A program made the translations under genes and the position numbers. Positions 1 to 7,028 of a stretch of DNA of 9,911 nucleotides are shown here, piece after piece. The DNA is from JBDKTH01 sp964558295 (GTDB lineage Bacteria > Planctomycetota > Planctomycetia > Pirellulales > Thermoguttaceae). The stretch is taken from the NCBI GenBank assembly GCA_964558295.1, contig CAZLDQ010000211.1, forward strand, positions 1 through 9,911, read 5' to 3'. Each line of letters starts with the position of its first letter. Position 1 is the stretch's first letter. The notes beneath the pieces were generated by a model. It had not been told where the DNA came from. It was given only the letters and a program-made list of their open reading frames with translations, and made no database searches.

Positions 1-81
1 GGCCCACCTTCGCCGAGCCGCCTAAACTCGCCACGAACCTTCAGCCGCACCCTGGCTTCCGGTGGCCTTTGGCCGGGAGGC

Positions 82-90
82 TGGTATACT
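82..90 (+). promoter_or_regulatory. Extended -10 promoter for the zinc-ribbon gene
   Basis: The sequence reads TGGTATACT, a TGn extension followed by TATACT (85-90), which matches five of six bases of the TATAAT consensus. No good -35 hexamer lies 16-18 bases upstream (TGGCCT at 63-68 is the nearest candidate), but extended -10 promoters can work without one. Transcription would start near position 97, leaving a leader of about 47 nt before the ATG at 144. The assignment rests on motif and position only. Confidence 0.4.
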
Positions 91-143
91 AACCCTTGCG
101 ATAGTCCTTCGCGAACGAGGCCCTCTGCTTCGAAAGCCAGACC

Positions 144-560
144 ATGACCATCGGGGCGTATTGTCGCAATTGTGGGCGGATTGTGTTTGCCACGTCCGAG
201 AAGATCGGCGCTTCGATCCTCTGCCCAGGCTGTCGCACGCCACTTCAAGTGACCGCCTCCCTCTCGCGGGATGAACCGGTCAATCTGGCATGTCCCCGCT
301 GTGCTAGCGTGCTGCGCGTCATCCGGGAACTCGAAGGGCACCGAATCCAGTGTACGACCTGCCGGCTTGCCCTCCGTGTGTCGGCCTCTCCCTGGAAGCT
401 GACGCCGATCGAAGAGGTCACTCAACCGATCGAGGAAAAACCCGCCGAAGGGCACGAGGCCTGGCAAAGCCGGGTGGCCGCCGCCGCGGCGCAACAGGCC
501 GCCGCCGGAAGGCTCGACAACAACTCCATGTCCGGTCGATCGAGCGAGACGGCAACGTGA
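144..560 (+). CDS. Small protein with two tandem zinc ribbons
   Basis: The 138-residue product carries two four-cysteine knuckle pairs: C7/C10 with C27/C30, and C50/C53 with C70/C73. Each pair is CxxC-x16-CxxC, so the two halves look like an internal duplication of one zinc-ribbon module of about 30 residues. After residue 85 the chain turns acidic and then alanine-rich (about 110-122), with no fold recognised. No signal peptide or membrane segment is seen, so it is probably cytoplasmic. Similar short CxxC ribbon proteins are common in planctomycetes, often of unknown role, and may bind nucleic acid or other proteins. The ATG at 144 was chosen because it directly precedes the first ribbon; no strong Shine-Dalgarno site is present. 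It faces the 3' end of hydF across an 80-nt gap. The function is unknown. Confidence 0.8.
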   Translation: MTIGAYCRNCGRIVFATSEKIGASILCPGCRTPLQVTASLSRDEPVNLACPRCASVLRVIRELEGHRIQCTTCRLALRVSASPWKLTPIEEVTQPIEEKPAEGHEAWQSRVAAAAAQQAAAGRLDNNSMSGRSSETAT

Positions 561-640
561 CCCATCGCGTGCCCCTCGTTGCGAAGGCACCAGCGGTCCT
601 TTCCGTCAGCAACGCGAATCCCACGCTGCCGGCCTGGCAT

Positions 641-1906
641 TCACTCGCCTTGCGTCCCGCGTATTCCACGTTTCCGCGCGGCACGCAATCGGCGATAGGT
701 CTCCAGGGCATCGGGGAACGGTTCCAGCGCCCGGTCGAAGATCCCCAGGGTATAGGCGATCGTCATACCGTAGTTGCAGATGGGCACCCCGGCCTGGCGG
801 CAGCGGAGCATGCGTGTGAGCATCTCGCGACGGTTCCACATGCACGCACCGCAGTGAACGACCAAATCGTATTCGCTCAGGTTGTCGGGGAAGTCATGGC
901 CTTGGATCGTGTCGATCTGCAGTTGGCCGCCGACGAACTGCGTAAGCCAGCGAGGGATCTTCACCCGGCCGATGTCGTCGGCGATCGGGTGATGGCTGCA
1001 CGCCTCGGCGATCAGCACGCGGTGCCCTGGCTTCAGATCCTCGATTGCGAGCGCTCCGTGGACAAACTGACTCAAATCCCCCTTTTGCCGAGCCATGAGG
1101 ATCGAGAAGGAGGTCATCTTGATCGTCGGCGGCGTATCACCGGCAACCTTCAGAAACGCCTGGGAATCGGTTACCACCATCGCCGGCGGTCGCTTCAGCC
1201 GCTCCAGGGCGTCGCGTAGTTCGCGTTCCTTGACCACCATCGAATAGCTGTCAGCATCCAACAAGTCGCGGATTGTCTGCACCTGGGGCTGAATCAACCG
1301 GCCCTTGGGCGCTTCCTTGTCGATCGGCACCACGAGCACAACCAGTTCGCCCGGCGGAATCAAGTCGGCGACAATCGGCGGCGCATTCATGAAGCCTTCC
1401 GGTGCATTGCGGATCAGTGCTTCACGCAACTCCAGCACCCCTTGGCCGCTGGACGCGACTGTCTCGACCCAGGCCGTTTTCGCCGCCGTGAGCTGTTCGA
1501 GAACCTCAGGCGTAGGGCGCGCAAGGTCCGACTTGTTGAAAACAACGATCACAGGCACGTTCCGCTGATGGAGTTCCGCCAATAACCGTTCTTCGAACTC
1601 ATGCCACGCGCCTTCCGCAGCCACGACGATCCCAATGTCGGTGCGGTCGAAGACTTGTCGGGTCTTCTGGACCCGCATTTCGCCCAACGCGCCTTCATCG
1701 TCGATTCCCGCTGTGTCGATGAACAGCACCGGCCCGAGCGGCAACAACTCCATCGGCTTTTCCACCGGATCGGTCGTCGTACCGGCCACCTCAGAAACGA
1801 TGGACACCTGCTGGCGGGTCAACGCATTCAAGAGCGACGACTTGCCGGCGTTCCGGCGCCCGAACAAGCCGATATGGAGACGGAAACTCTTGGGGGCGGC
1901 TCTCAT
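641..1906 (-). CDS. hydF: [FeFe]-hydrogenase H-cluster maturation GTPase HydF
   Basis: HydF is the scaffold that receives the diiron subcluster made by HydE and HydG and delivers it to apo-hydrogenase. The 421-residue product has a GTPase domain with P-loop GRRNAGKS (16-23), a T-rich switch (43-45), DTAG (64-67) and NKSD (124-127). Its C-terminal iron-sulfur domain has C303-S-H305 and H351-C352-G-A-C355, close to the CxH...HCxxC ligand pattern of the family. Length is near the usual 400-420 residues. The frame stays open upstream to 2017, but the ATG at 1906 is preferred: it sits just before the P-loop strand and is preceded by AAGGAAG with 6 nt spacing, while the extra 37 residues look like non-coding DNA. 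It is separated from aspA, hydG and hydE by two opposite-strand genes, so it probably needs its own promoter. Confidence 0.95.
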   Translation of the reverse strand: MRAAPKSFRLHIGLFGRRNAGKSSLLNALTRQQVSIVSEVAGTTTDPVEKPMELLPLGPVLFIDTAGIDDEGALGEMRVQKTRQVFDRTDIGIVVAAEGAWHEFEERLLAELHQRNVPVIVVFNKSDLARPTPEVLEQLTAAKTAWVETVASSGQGVLELREALIRNAPEGFMNAPPIVADLIPPGELVVLVVPIDKEAPKGRLIQPQVQTIRDLLDADSYSMVVKERELRDALERLKRPPAMVVTDSQAFLKVAGDTPPTIKMTSFSILMARQKGDLSQFVHGALAIEDLKPGHRVLIAEACSHHPIADDIGRVKIPRWLTQFVGGQLQIDTIQGHDFPDNLSEYDLVVHCGACMWNRREMLTRMLRCRQAGVPICNYGMTIAYTLGIFDRALEPFPDALETYRRLRAARKRGIRGTQGE

Positions 1907-1912
1907 CGGTAA

Positions 1913-1919
1913 CTTCCTT
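1913..1919 (-). promoter_or_regulatory. Ribosome binding site deciding the hydF start
   Basis: On the minus strand this reads AAGGAAG, 6 nt before the ATG at 1906. It is one of the few good Shine-Dalgarno matches in the window and is the main reason for choosing the 421-residue form of HydF over the longer open frame. Confidence 0.6.
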
Positions 1920-1945
1920 CGAGGAAACAACTTATTATCGGAAGA

Positions 1946-1962
1946 CGGGGGGCAATCCCCCG
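1946..1962. repeat. GC hairpin in the hydF leader region
   Basis: CGGGGG (1946-1951) pairs perfectly with CCCCCG (1957-1962) around a 5-nt loop. It lies about 40-56 nt upstream of the hydF ATG and may fall in the hydF mRNA leader or in its promoter. There is no U tract, so it is not a standard terminator. Its role, if any, is unknown. Confidence 0.3.
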
Positions 1963-2065
1963 CACAGGGAGGGGCGGCGAACAACCGTAACCTATACTTG
2001 CGAGACGGGATGATCAAACGCCTCGATAACTACTCTCTCTAATTGTCCCATATCTTGGTGCCAAA

Positions 2066-2551
2066 ATGAAGGCAAAACTTCAGTACAGGGGCTGGGCAAT
2101 AGCCTGTTGTGCGCTGTTGACCGGATGCGGTGGAAATCTCTTTGGCGATGCGAAGGATGAGTCACCACGAGTCTACTACGAGTCTCAAGCGGGAGAACTC
2201 GTCGAATCGCCCTATACGCTCCAACAGTTGGCCAACGCGCTGGAGGTCACCCGGGGGCACGTCCAGCGCCAGGGGAATGAGTGGATCCGGTTTGGCGAAC
2301 GTTGGGAGGTCTCGTTCCGCGTGATCGGCTTGGATCGCGTGCTGGTGGAAAAGGTCGAAGACTACACGCTCCGCGAGCGGATTGCCAACGCCCAAGGGGC
2401 AGCCCGTGACCAACTAGAGCAGGAACGAATCAGTACCTTCGCCCCCTGGATGGTCCCCGAGCGATTCATTGATCGGATCTACTCGGAGGAACCCGAGGCT
2501 CGCCATACCTACGCCATCAAACGCCTCAATGGAAGACCCACCCATCGGTGA
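2066..2551 (+). CDS. Small predicted lipoprotein A, paralogue of its neighbour
   Basis: The 161-residue product begins with a positively charged n-region, a hydrophobic stretch and a lipobox LTGC with the acylated cysteine at C21, which predicts export and lipid anchoring. The residue after the cysteine is glycine. Residues 30-97 align with residues 30-96 of the next gene product with one gap and roughly half identical positions, including YTL (50-52), WE (80-81) and FRVIG (84-88). The C-terminal part (about 100-161) is unrelated to the paralogue, charged, and hydrophilic. No family was recognised. The stop codon is 4 nt before the ATG of the second lipoprotein gene, so the two are probably co-transcribed and translationally coupled. 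They lie against the direction of the hyd genes on both sides, so a role in hydrogenase maturation is not implied by operon structure. Confidence 0.8.
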   Translation: MKAKLQYRGWAIACCALLTGCGGNLFGDAKDESPRVYYESQAGELVESPYTLQQLANALEVTRGHVQRQGNEWIRFGERWEVSFRVIGLDRVLVEKVEDYTLRERIANAQGAARDQLEQERISTFAPWMVPERFIDRIYSEEPEARHTYAIKRLNGRPTHR

Positions 2552-2555
2552 CCTT

Positions 2556-2984
2556 ATGCAACGACACGTTTTGCTTCTCGTGGGGACCGCCGCAGGTTGC
2601 CTGCTTCTGGCTGGTTGTGACGGAATCCGCTTGGCGGAGTCCAAAGATGCTTCTTCTCGGATCTTCTATGAGCAGAACGGCCAATTGGTCGAAACAACCT
2701 ACACACTCAACCGTCTGCAGCGCGACGTGGCCGATATCTACGGTGACGTCGAACTGATCGGCAACGAACGGCTCGAATTCGGCCGCGAGTGGGAGGCCGA
2801 GTTCCGCGTGATCGGCCAGGATCGCCTGCTTCTTGAGCGCGTCTCACTTCGCTCGCCGCGGATCAAGGAAAAATGGCGCCAGCGAGGGCATCACTATCGG
2901 AACGCCAGTATGCCGTCTCACGAGTTTCAACCCCAGGACTTCCTCCGCCAACTCCAGGACAACGTGACGCCGATCAAGTGGTAG
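2556..2984 (+). CDS. Small predicted lipoprotein B, paralogue of its neighbour
   Basis: The product from the ATG at 2556 has 142 residues. It starts MQRH, followed by a hydrophobic core and the lipobox LAGC with C21, the same cysteine position as in lipoprotein A. The frame is open back to 2469, but starting there would bury the signal peptide, so 2556 is preferred. Aspartate follows the cysteine, which in enterobacteria keeps lipoproteins in the inner membrane; whether that rule holds here is unknown. Residues 30-96 match lipoprotein A, sharing KD, YTL, GNE, WE and FRVIG. The tail is basic (KEKWRQRGHHYR, about 108-119) and differs from A. No Shine-Dalgarno site is near, which fits coupling to the gene 4 nt upstream. 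The 3' end overlaps aspA by 11 nt in a tail-to-tail arrangement. The function is unknown. Confidence 0.8.
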   Translation: MQRHVLLLVGTAAGCLLLAGCDGIRLAESKDASSRIFYEQNGQLVETTYTLNRLQRDVADIYGDVELIGNERLEFGREWEAEFRVIGQDRLLLERVSLRSPRIKEKWRQRGHHYRNASMPSHEFQPQDFLRQLQDNVTPIKW

Positions 2985-4392
2985 GAAACGATTGGGAATC
3001 GTCCGAGCCGAGGCGTGTAACCCGCTCGGGCGACACCAGGGCGTCGAACTGCTCGGCACTCATCATTCCCCGCTCGATGGCCAATTGCCGCACGCTCTTC
3101 CCCTCGGCCTTCGCCGCTGCTGCCAGATGCGAAGCCTGTTCGTAGCCAATCACCTCGACCAAGGCGGTCAACACGGCCGTACTCCCGTCGACATGGCGAC
3201 GGCACTGCGCGGCGTTTACTTCGATTCCTTCGACACACAAGCGGGTAAATACATCGCACGCGTGCGCCATCAGGTCCAGCGAGGTCAGCAGGCTATCGGC
3301 CACCAACGGGAGAAACTGACTCAGTTCCAGGTTGCCCAGGCTCACTGCCTGGAGGATAATCTGATCGTGTCCCATCACGGCGATTGCCGCTTGGCTGACC
3401 GTTTCCGGAATCACCGGATTCACCTTGCCCGGCATGATCGAGGAGCCGGCTTGCCGGGCGGGGAGTCGGATTTCACCCAGCCCCGCCTCCGGCCCGGACG
3501 ATAAGAGCCGCAGGTCGGTGGCGATCTTCAACAGGCTGGAAGCCAAGGCCCGGAGGATGCCGCTGACCTCGACGAATACGTCGGCGTTCTGCGTGGCGTC
3601 GATCAGGTTTTCCGCCCGGGCGAGTCCCAGACCGGTCAATTGCCGGAGGTGCTCGACGACGCGGAAGATGTATTGCCGTGGGGCACCGAGCCCCGTGCCC
3701 ACGGCCGTGCCGCCGAGGTTCACCACACGCAGCCGTTCCTCACACTTGTAGATCCGCCAGCGGTCGCGGCTCAGCGCGTCCGCATAGGCGCTCATCTCGC
3801 GGCCCAGGGTGATCAACACGGCGTCCTGCAACTGGGTCCGGCCGACTTTGACCACGTCGGCAAACTCCTTCTCTTTTCGCTGAAACGCTTCTTGAAGCCC
3901 GACAACCTTTTCTTCCAATTGCCGCAAGCGGAAAATCGCCGCCACTTTCAGGGCCGTCGGGTAGGTGTCGTTGGTCGATTGGTGCAGATTGAGGTCGTCG
4001 GCCGGACTCACGGTGCGGTAGTCGCCCAAGGGGCGGCCAAGCAATTGCAGGGCTCGGTTGGCCAGCACCTCGTTGACGTTCATATTGGTCGAGGTCCCGG
4101 CCCCGCCCTGGAAGGCATCGACGACCACATGCTCGTCGAGTTGGCCGTCGCTCATCTCCTGGCAAGCCGTTTCAATCGCCGCCGCTTTGGCCTCGTCCCA
4201 GCAGCCCAATTCATGATTGGTTCGGGCTGCAGCCAGCTTGACCATTCCAAAAGCATGTACCAAGCCTCGATGCACAGGCCGCCCGGCGATGGGAAAATTC
4301 TCCATCGCCCGGACCGTGTGGATTCCGTACAGCGCTTCGCTCGGGACATCGCGTGTGCCGAGCAGGTCGGTCTCTTGACGGCAAGGGCTCAT
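2974..4392 (-). CDS. aspA: Aspartate ammonia-lyase
   Basis: The enzyme splits L-aspartate into fumarate and ammonia and belongs to the fumarase/aspartase superfamily. The 472-residue length matches typical aspartases. Visible signatures in order are the N-terminal DLLGTRDVP (9-17), QGGAGTSTNMNVNEV (95-109), QSTND (138-142), GRTQLQDA (184-191) and the catalytic-loop signature GSSIMPGKVNP (316-326). The PVIPE that follows and the C-terminal GKSVRQLAIERG segment favour aspartase over fumarase C, whose equivalent reads PTQCE. It starts 50 nt after hydG on the same strand, so it is probably in the hydE-hydG operon. I recall aspA next to hyd maturation genes in other anaerobes. A likely role here is to supply ammonia for the bridging amine of the H-cluster, though general nitrogen metabolism is possible. 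No Shine-Dalgarno site is evident. Confidence 0.9.
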   Translation of the reverse strand: MSPCRQETDLLGTRDVPSEALYGIHTVRAMENFPIAGRPVHRGLVHAFGMVKLAAARTNHELGCWDEAKAAAIETACQEMSDGQLDEHVVVDAFQGGAGTSTNMNVNEVLANRALQLLGRPLGDYRTVSPADDLNLHQSTNDTYPTALKVAAIFRLRQLEEKVVGLQEAFQRKEKEFADVVKVGRTQLQDAVLITLGREMSAYADALSRDRWRIYKCEERLRVVNLGGTAVGTGLGAPRQYIFRVVEHLRQLTGLGLARAENLIDATQNADVFVEVSGILRALASSLLKIATDLRLLSSGPEAGLGEIRLPARQAGSSIMPGKVNPVIPETVSQAAIAVMGHDQIILQAVSLGNLELSQFLPLVADSLLTSLDLMAHACDVFTRLCVEGIEVNAAQCRRHVDGSTAVLTALVEVIGYEQASHLAAAAKAEGKSVRQLAIERGMMSAEQFDALVSPERVTRLGSDDSQSFPTT

Positions 4393-4442
4393 GGGATGTC
4401 GGACTGTACCGCGTATGCGTAGCGGTGTTGGTTGGACCGTGA

Positions 4443-5867
4443 TTAGAAGTACAAATCCCGCGCCTCGGTCTCCTGAATCCGCTTAAGTCGGGCGACCAGT
4501 TCTTCCTTGCGTTTGCCCTCGGGAATCTTGGCCAGCTCTTGCGCGACAAGCCTCTGGGCCGCTTCCCACGTCTCCCGGGAGGCGTAGTCGACCAGGTATT
4601 CCATCAACGTCGTCAACGCGTTGGGCGTGCACATATTCTGGATGAAGCCGGGGATGGCATACTCCATGAAGTGCTCGCCGGTGCGGCCTAGGCGATAACA
4701 GGCCGTGCAGAAGCTGGGGATGTAACCGTCGGCGATCAGTTCGCGCATCACGTCGTCCAGGGGGCGGATGTCGCCCAGCTCGAACTGTTCACGCTCCATC
4801 ACCTGGGTGTCGCCGGCCTCGGTGTAACCGCCGATCTCCACACGGCTCCCCGCGTCGATCTGGGACACGCCGAAGGCCATCACCTCGCGGCGCAAGGCGG
4901 CCGGTTCCCGAGCCGTGCAAATCAAGCCCGTGTAAGGAACCGAAAGCCGGAGAATCGCGATCAACCGCTTGAACTGGTCGTCGGTCACCAGCTCCTTCTC
5001 GTTCAGTTTCACGCCACTGGCTGGACGCATGCGGGGAAAGCTGATCGTATGCGGGCCGACGTGATAATGTTTCGACAAATGCAGGGCGTGAGCCACCAGG
5101 CCCAAAACCTCAAACCGCCAGTCGTAAAGCCCAAACAGGGCCCCGATCCCGACGTCATCCGCCCCAGCCTCCATTGCGCGGGCAACGCCGTCCAATCGCC
5201 AGAGATAGTCGCTCTTGCGCGTGTGCTTCGGGTGAAGTCGCGCGTACGTCTCGTGATGGTAGGTTTCCTGAAAGATCTGGTACGTGCCGATCCCCGCCTC
5301 TTTGACAATTCTGTAGCCGGCATGGTCCAGGGGAGCCGCATTGATGTTTACGCGGCGAATGTTGCCGTTGCCCACGCGAACCTTGTACACCTCCCGCACG
5401 CAGTCGGCAATGTATTCCGGATGGTAGTGGGGATGTTCGCCAAAGACGAGGATCGTCCGTTTGTGCCCCTTGGTCAGGAGGGCTTCGATCTGGGCCCGCA
5501 GTTCGGCCATGGAAAGCGTGCGGCGAATCGCCTCGCGATTGGAGCGACGGAATCCGCAGTAAAGGCAGTCGTTCGTGCACTCGTTGCCGACATAAAGCGG
5601 GGCGAACAAGACGATCCGGTTGCCATAGACGTCTCGTTTCAACTGCCGCGCCGCCTCGAAGATCTCCTCCACCAGGGCCGGTTCCTCGACGCTCAGCAAC
5701 GCGGCGGTCTCGTCCAACTGCAGCGGTTCCTTGGCCATGCTCTTGGCGATCACGTCGCGGACTTCGGCCGGGTCGGCCTTACGCTCTAGCAAGCTCAAAA
5801 GGTAGGGCTCGTCAATAAAGTCATAGCCGCTGGCGCTCAGTTTCGTCTTATCCACTACCCAGGACAT
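4443..5867 (-). CDS. hydG: [FeFe]-hydrogenase H-cluster radical SAM maturase HydG
   Basis: HydG cleaves tyrosine with S-adenosylmethionine, giving p-cresol plus the CO and cyanide that end up on the H-cluster irons. The 474-residue product carries the radical SAM cluster motif CTNDCLYC (C97, C101, C104) in a TIM-barrel domain. Its C-terminal CxxC-x22-C (C387, C390, C413) binds the auxiliary cluster with the dangler iron, which separates HydG from the related tyrosine lyase ThiH. Length fits the family. The ATG at 5867 is chosen over a TTG directly before it (5870) because GGAG (minus strand, 5876-5879) sits 8 nt upstream. It lies 49 nt after hydE and 50 nt before aspA, all on the minus strand. 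All cluster ligands are intact. Confidence 0.96.
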   Translation of the reverse strand: MSWVVDKTKLSASGYDFIDEPYLLSLLERKADPAEVRDVIAKSMAKEPLQLDETAALLSVEEPALVEEIFEAARQLKRDVYGNRIVLFAPLYVGNECTNDCLYCGFRRSNREAIRRTLSMAELRAQIEALLTKGHKRTILVFGEHPHYHPEYIADCVREVYKVRVGNGNIRRVNINAAPLDHAGYRIVKEAGIGTYQIFQETYHHETYARLHPKHTRKSDYLWRLDGVARAMEAGADDVGIGALFGLYDWRFEVLGLVAHALHLSKHYHVGPHTISFPRMRPASGVKLNEKELVTDDQFKRLIAILRLSVPYTGLICTAREPAALRREVMAFGVSQIDAGSRVEIGGYTEAGDTQVMEREQFELGDIRPLDDVMRELIADGYIPSFCTACYRLGRTGEHFMEYAIPGFIQNMCTPNALTTLMEYLVDYASRETWEAAQRLVAQELAKIPEGKRKEELVARLKRIQETEARDLYF

Positions 5868-5890
5868 CAAACACGCTCCACTCCGGTCGG

Positions 5891-5902
5891 ACCCGGCCGG
5901 GT
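5891..5902. repeat. 12-bp perfect palindrome between hydE and hydG
   Basis: The bases ACCCGGCCGGGT form a perfect self-complementary dodecamer within the 49-nt hydE-hydG spacer, 14 nt after the hydE stop codon. It could be a protein-binding site or help form an mRNA hairpin that tunes relative expression of the two maturases. It has no U tract and so is not an intrinsic terminator. In GC-rich DNA such a palindrome may be chance. Confidence 0.3.
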
Positions 5903-5916
5903 TAAACCAGTAACTC

Positions 5917-6987
5917 TCAGGACTCGTTCACCAGATTGCTCTGGCGATGAACATGGTTCGGCGAATCGCCCCGGCCGACGCCGATCTGCCGGCCCATGGC
6001 CTGAAGCCGTGCCCGGAGGCATTGGTTGCACTCCTGGGCCGTCTCATGGATGCAGGCCTTGTTCGGATAAATCTCGTAATGAATTCGATACTCTGGCGGG
6101 GTCAGATTAGGCATGACCACATTCGCCCCCCGCACCAACCCCAATTCCCGCCCATTCTTCGTGTTGATCGTTGCCAAGGCCGTCGTGCTTGGAATGTTCG
6201 CCCGCGGGCACATCAACCGGGCTAAGGCAATCACCTTGTAGGTCATCAACTCCGTGTTGGGCACCTGTTGGCCTTCGGGAGCCGACTCCCATGCCTCTCT
6301 GTCGCCCAAAGGCGTTTGCGGATTGGGCAAAAACGGACCGCAGCCGATCATGTCCAAATCCAACTCGCCAAACAGCTCGATATCCCGGGCCAGATCGTCA
6401 TAGGTCTGCCCGGGGATGCCGACCATGACCCCGCTCCCCACCTCGTAGCCCAACTCCCGCAAGCGATGGAGAATGGCAATCCGATCACACCGCACACCGG
6501 GGCGGGGCGGATGGATCCGGTCGAACAGCACCCGATTGGATGTCTCAAACCGCAACAAATAGCGATCGGCCCCCGCCGCTCGCCAGACGGCCAAATCCTC
6601 GTCGCTTCGTTCGCCCAGGCTCAACGTCACGGCCAAAGGCGTTTCCGCCTTGATCTGCCGGATCACATCGGCCATCCACTCGGTTCGCGTCAGCGGATCT
6701 TCACCCGATTGGAGTACAACCGTCCCATAACCCAAGGCTGCCGCCTGACGAACGCACGCCAGGATCTCTTCAGCCGACATCCGATACCGAGTCACCTCAT
6801 CGTTCAACGCCCGCAGCCCACAGTAAGCGCACAGCCGCACGCAATAATTCGAGAACTCGATCAGGCCACGAAGATGCACCTCGCCGCCGACATACGCCTG
6901 CCGGGTCGCATCCGCATGTTGCCAGAGTTCCGCGAGGCGTGTGGCTTCCGTCTCTCGGAGCCATGTAACGATTTCCTGGTGATTCAT
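5917..6987 (-). CDS. hydE: [FeFe]-hydrogenase H-cluster radical SAM maturase HydE
   Basis: HydE is a radical SAM enzyme that acts on the iron-cysteine-(CO)2-cyanide product of HydG on the way to the diiron subcluster. The 356-residue length is typical. The N-terminal region carries CVRLCAYC (C49, C53, C56), the CxxxCxxC motif for the SAM-binding [4Fe-4S] cluster. Near the C-terminus C312-x7-C320-x2-C323 matches the optional second-cluster motif known from some HydE proteins such as that of Thermotoga. Residues between form the barrel, with LQSGEDP (93-99) and VMVGIPGQT typical of the family. The related PylB and BioB lack this combination and context. It is the first gene of the minus-strand run hydE-hydG-aspA. 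No Shine-Dalgarno site is near the ATG. A CRP/FNR-type palindrome with an embedded -10 lies 42-59 nt upstream of the start. Confidence 0.95.
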   Translation of the reverse strand: MNHQEIVTWLRETEATRLAELWQHADATRQAYVGGEVHLRGLIEFSNYCVRLCAYCGLRALNDEVTRYRMSAEEILACVRQAAALGYGTVVLQSGEDPLTRTEWMADVIRQIKAETPLAVTLSLGERSDEDLAVWRAAGADRYLLRFETSNRVLFDRIHPPRPGVRCDRIAILHRLRELGYEVGSGVMVGIPGQTYDDLARDIELFGELDLDMIGCGPFLPNPQTPLGDREAWESAPEGQQVPNTELMTYKVIALARLMCPRANIPSTTALATINTKNGRELGLVRGANVVMPNLTPPEYRIHYEIYPNKACIHETAQECNQCLRARLQAMGRQIGVGRGDSPNHVHRQSNLVNES

Positions 6988-7028
6988 CCGATACAGACTT
7001 TTTCCCCAAAGAGGTGGAACAACCTATT

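Larger units (their letters stand above)
1907..2065. promoter_or_regulatory. Shared divergent intergenic region, hydF / lipoprotein pair
   Basis: This 159-nt gap must hold the promoters for hydF (minus) and the lipoprotein genes (plus). On the plus strand, TATACT at 1993-1998 is a possible -10 for the lipoprotein pair, 67 nt before its ATG, but no matching -35 was found. On the minus strand an AT-rich stretch (1930-1939, containing GATAAT) could be a -10 for hydF, also without a clear -35. A GC-rich hairpin at 1946-1962 lies between them. No CRP/FNR-type palindrome like the one before hydE was seen. Individual promoter calls are weak. Confidence 0.35.

Noticed and set aside
51..84. Possible hairpin GGCC-TTT-GGCC with imperfect outer arms, as terminator of a gene to the left
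   Set aside because: The perfect stem is only 4 bp, the outer pairing needs several bulges, and no T tract follows.
350..1219. Plus-strand open frame of 289 codons
   Set aside because: It lies opposite hydF and across the zinc-ribbon gene, has no recognisable domain, and its composition (R, H, Q, A rich) is typical of a shadow frame in GC-rich DNA.
1907..2017. 37-residue N-terminal extension of HydF
   Set aside because: The added residues show no family similarity, cover the GC hairpin and likely promoter region, and the ATG at 1906 has a strong AAGGAAG site in front.
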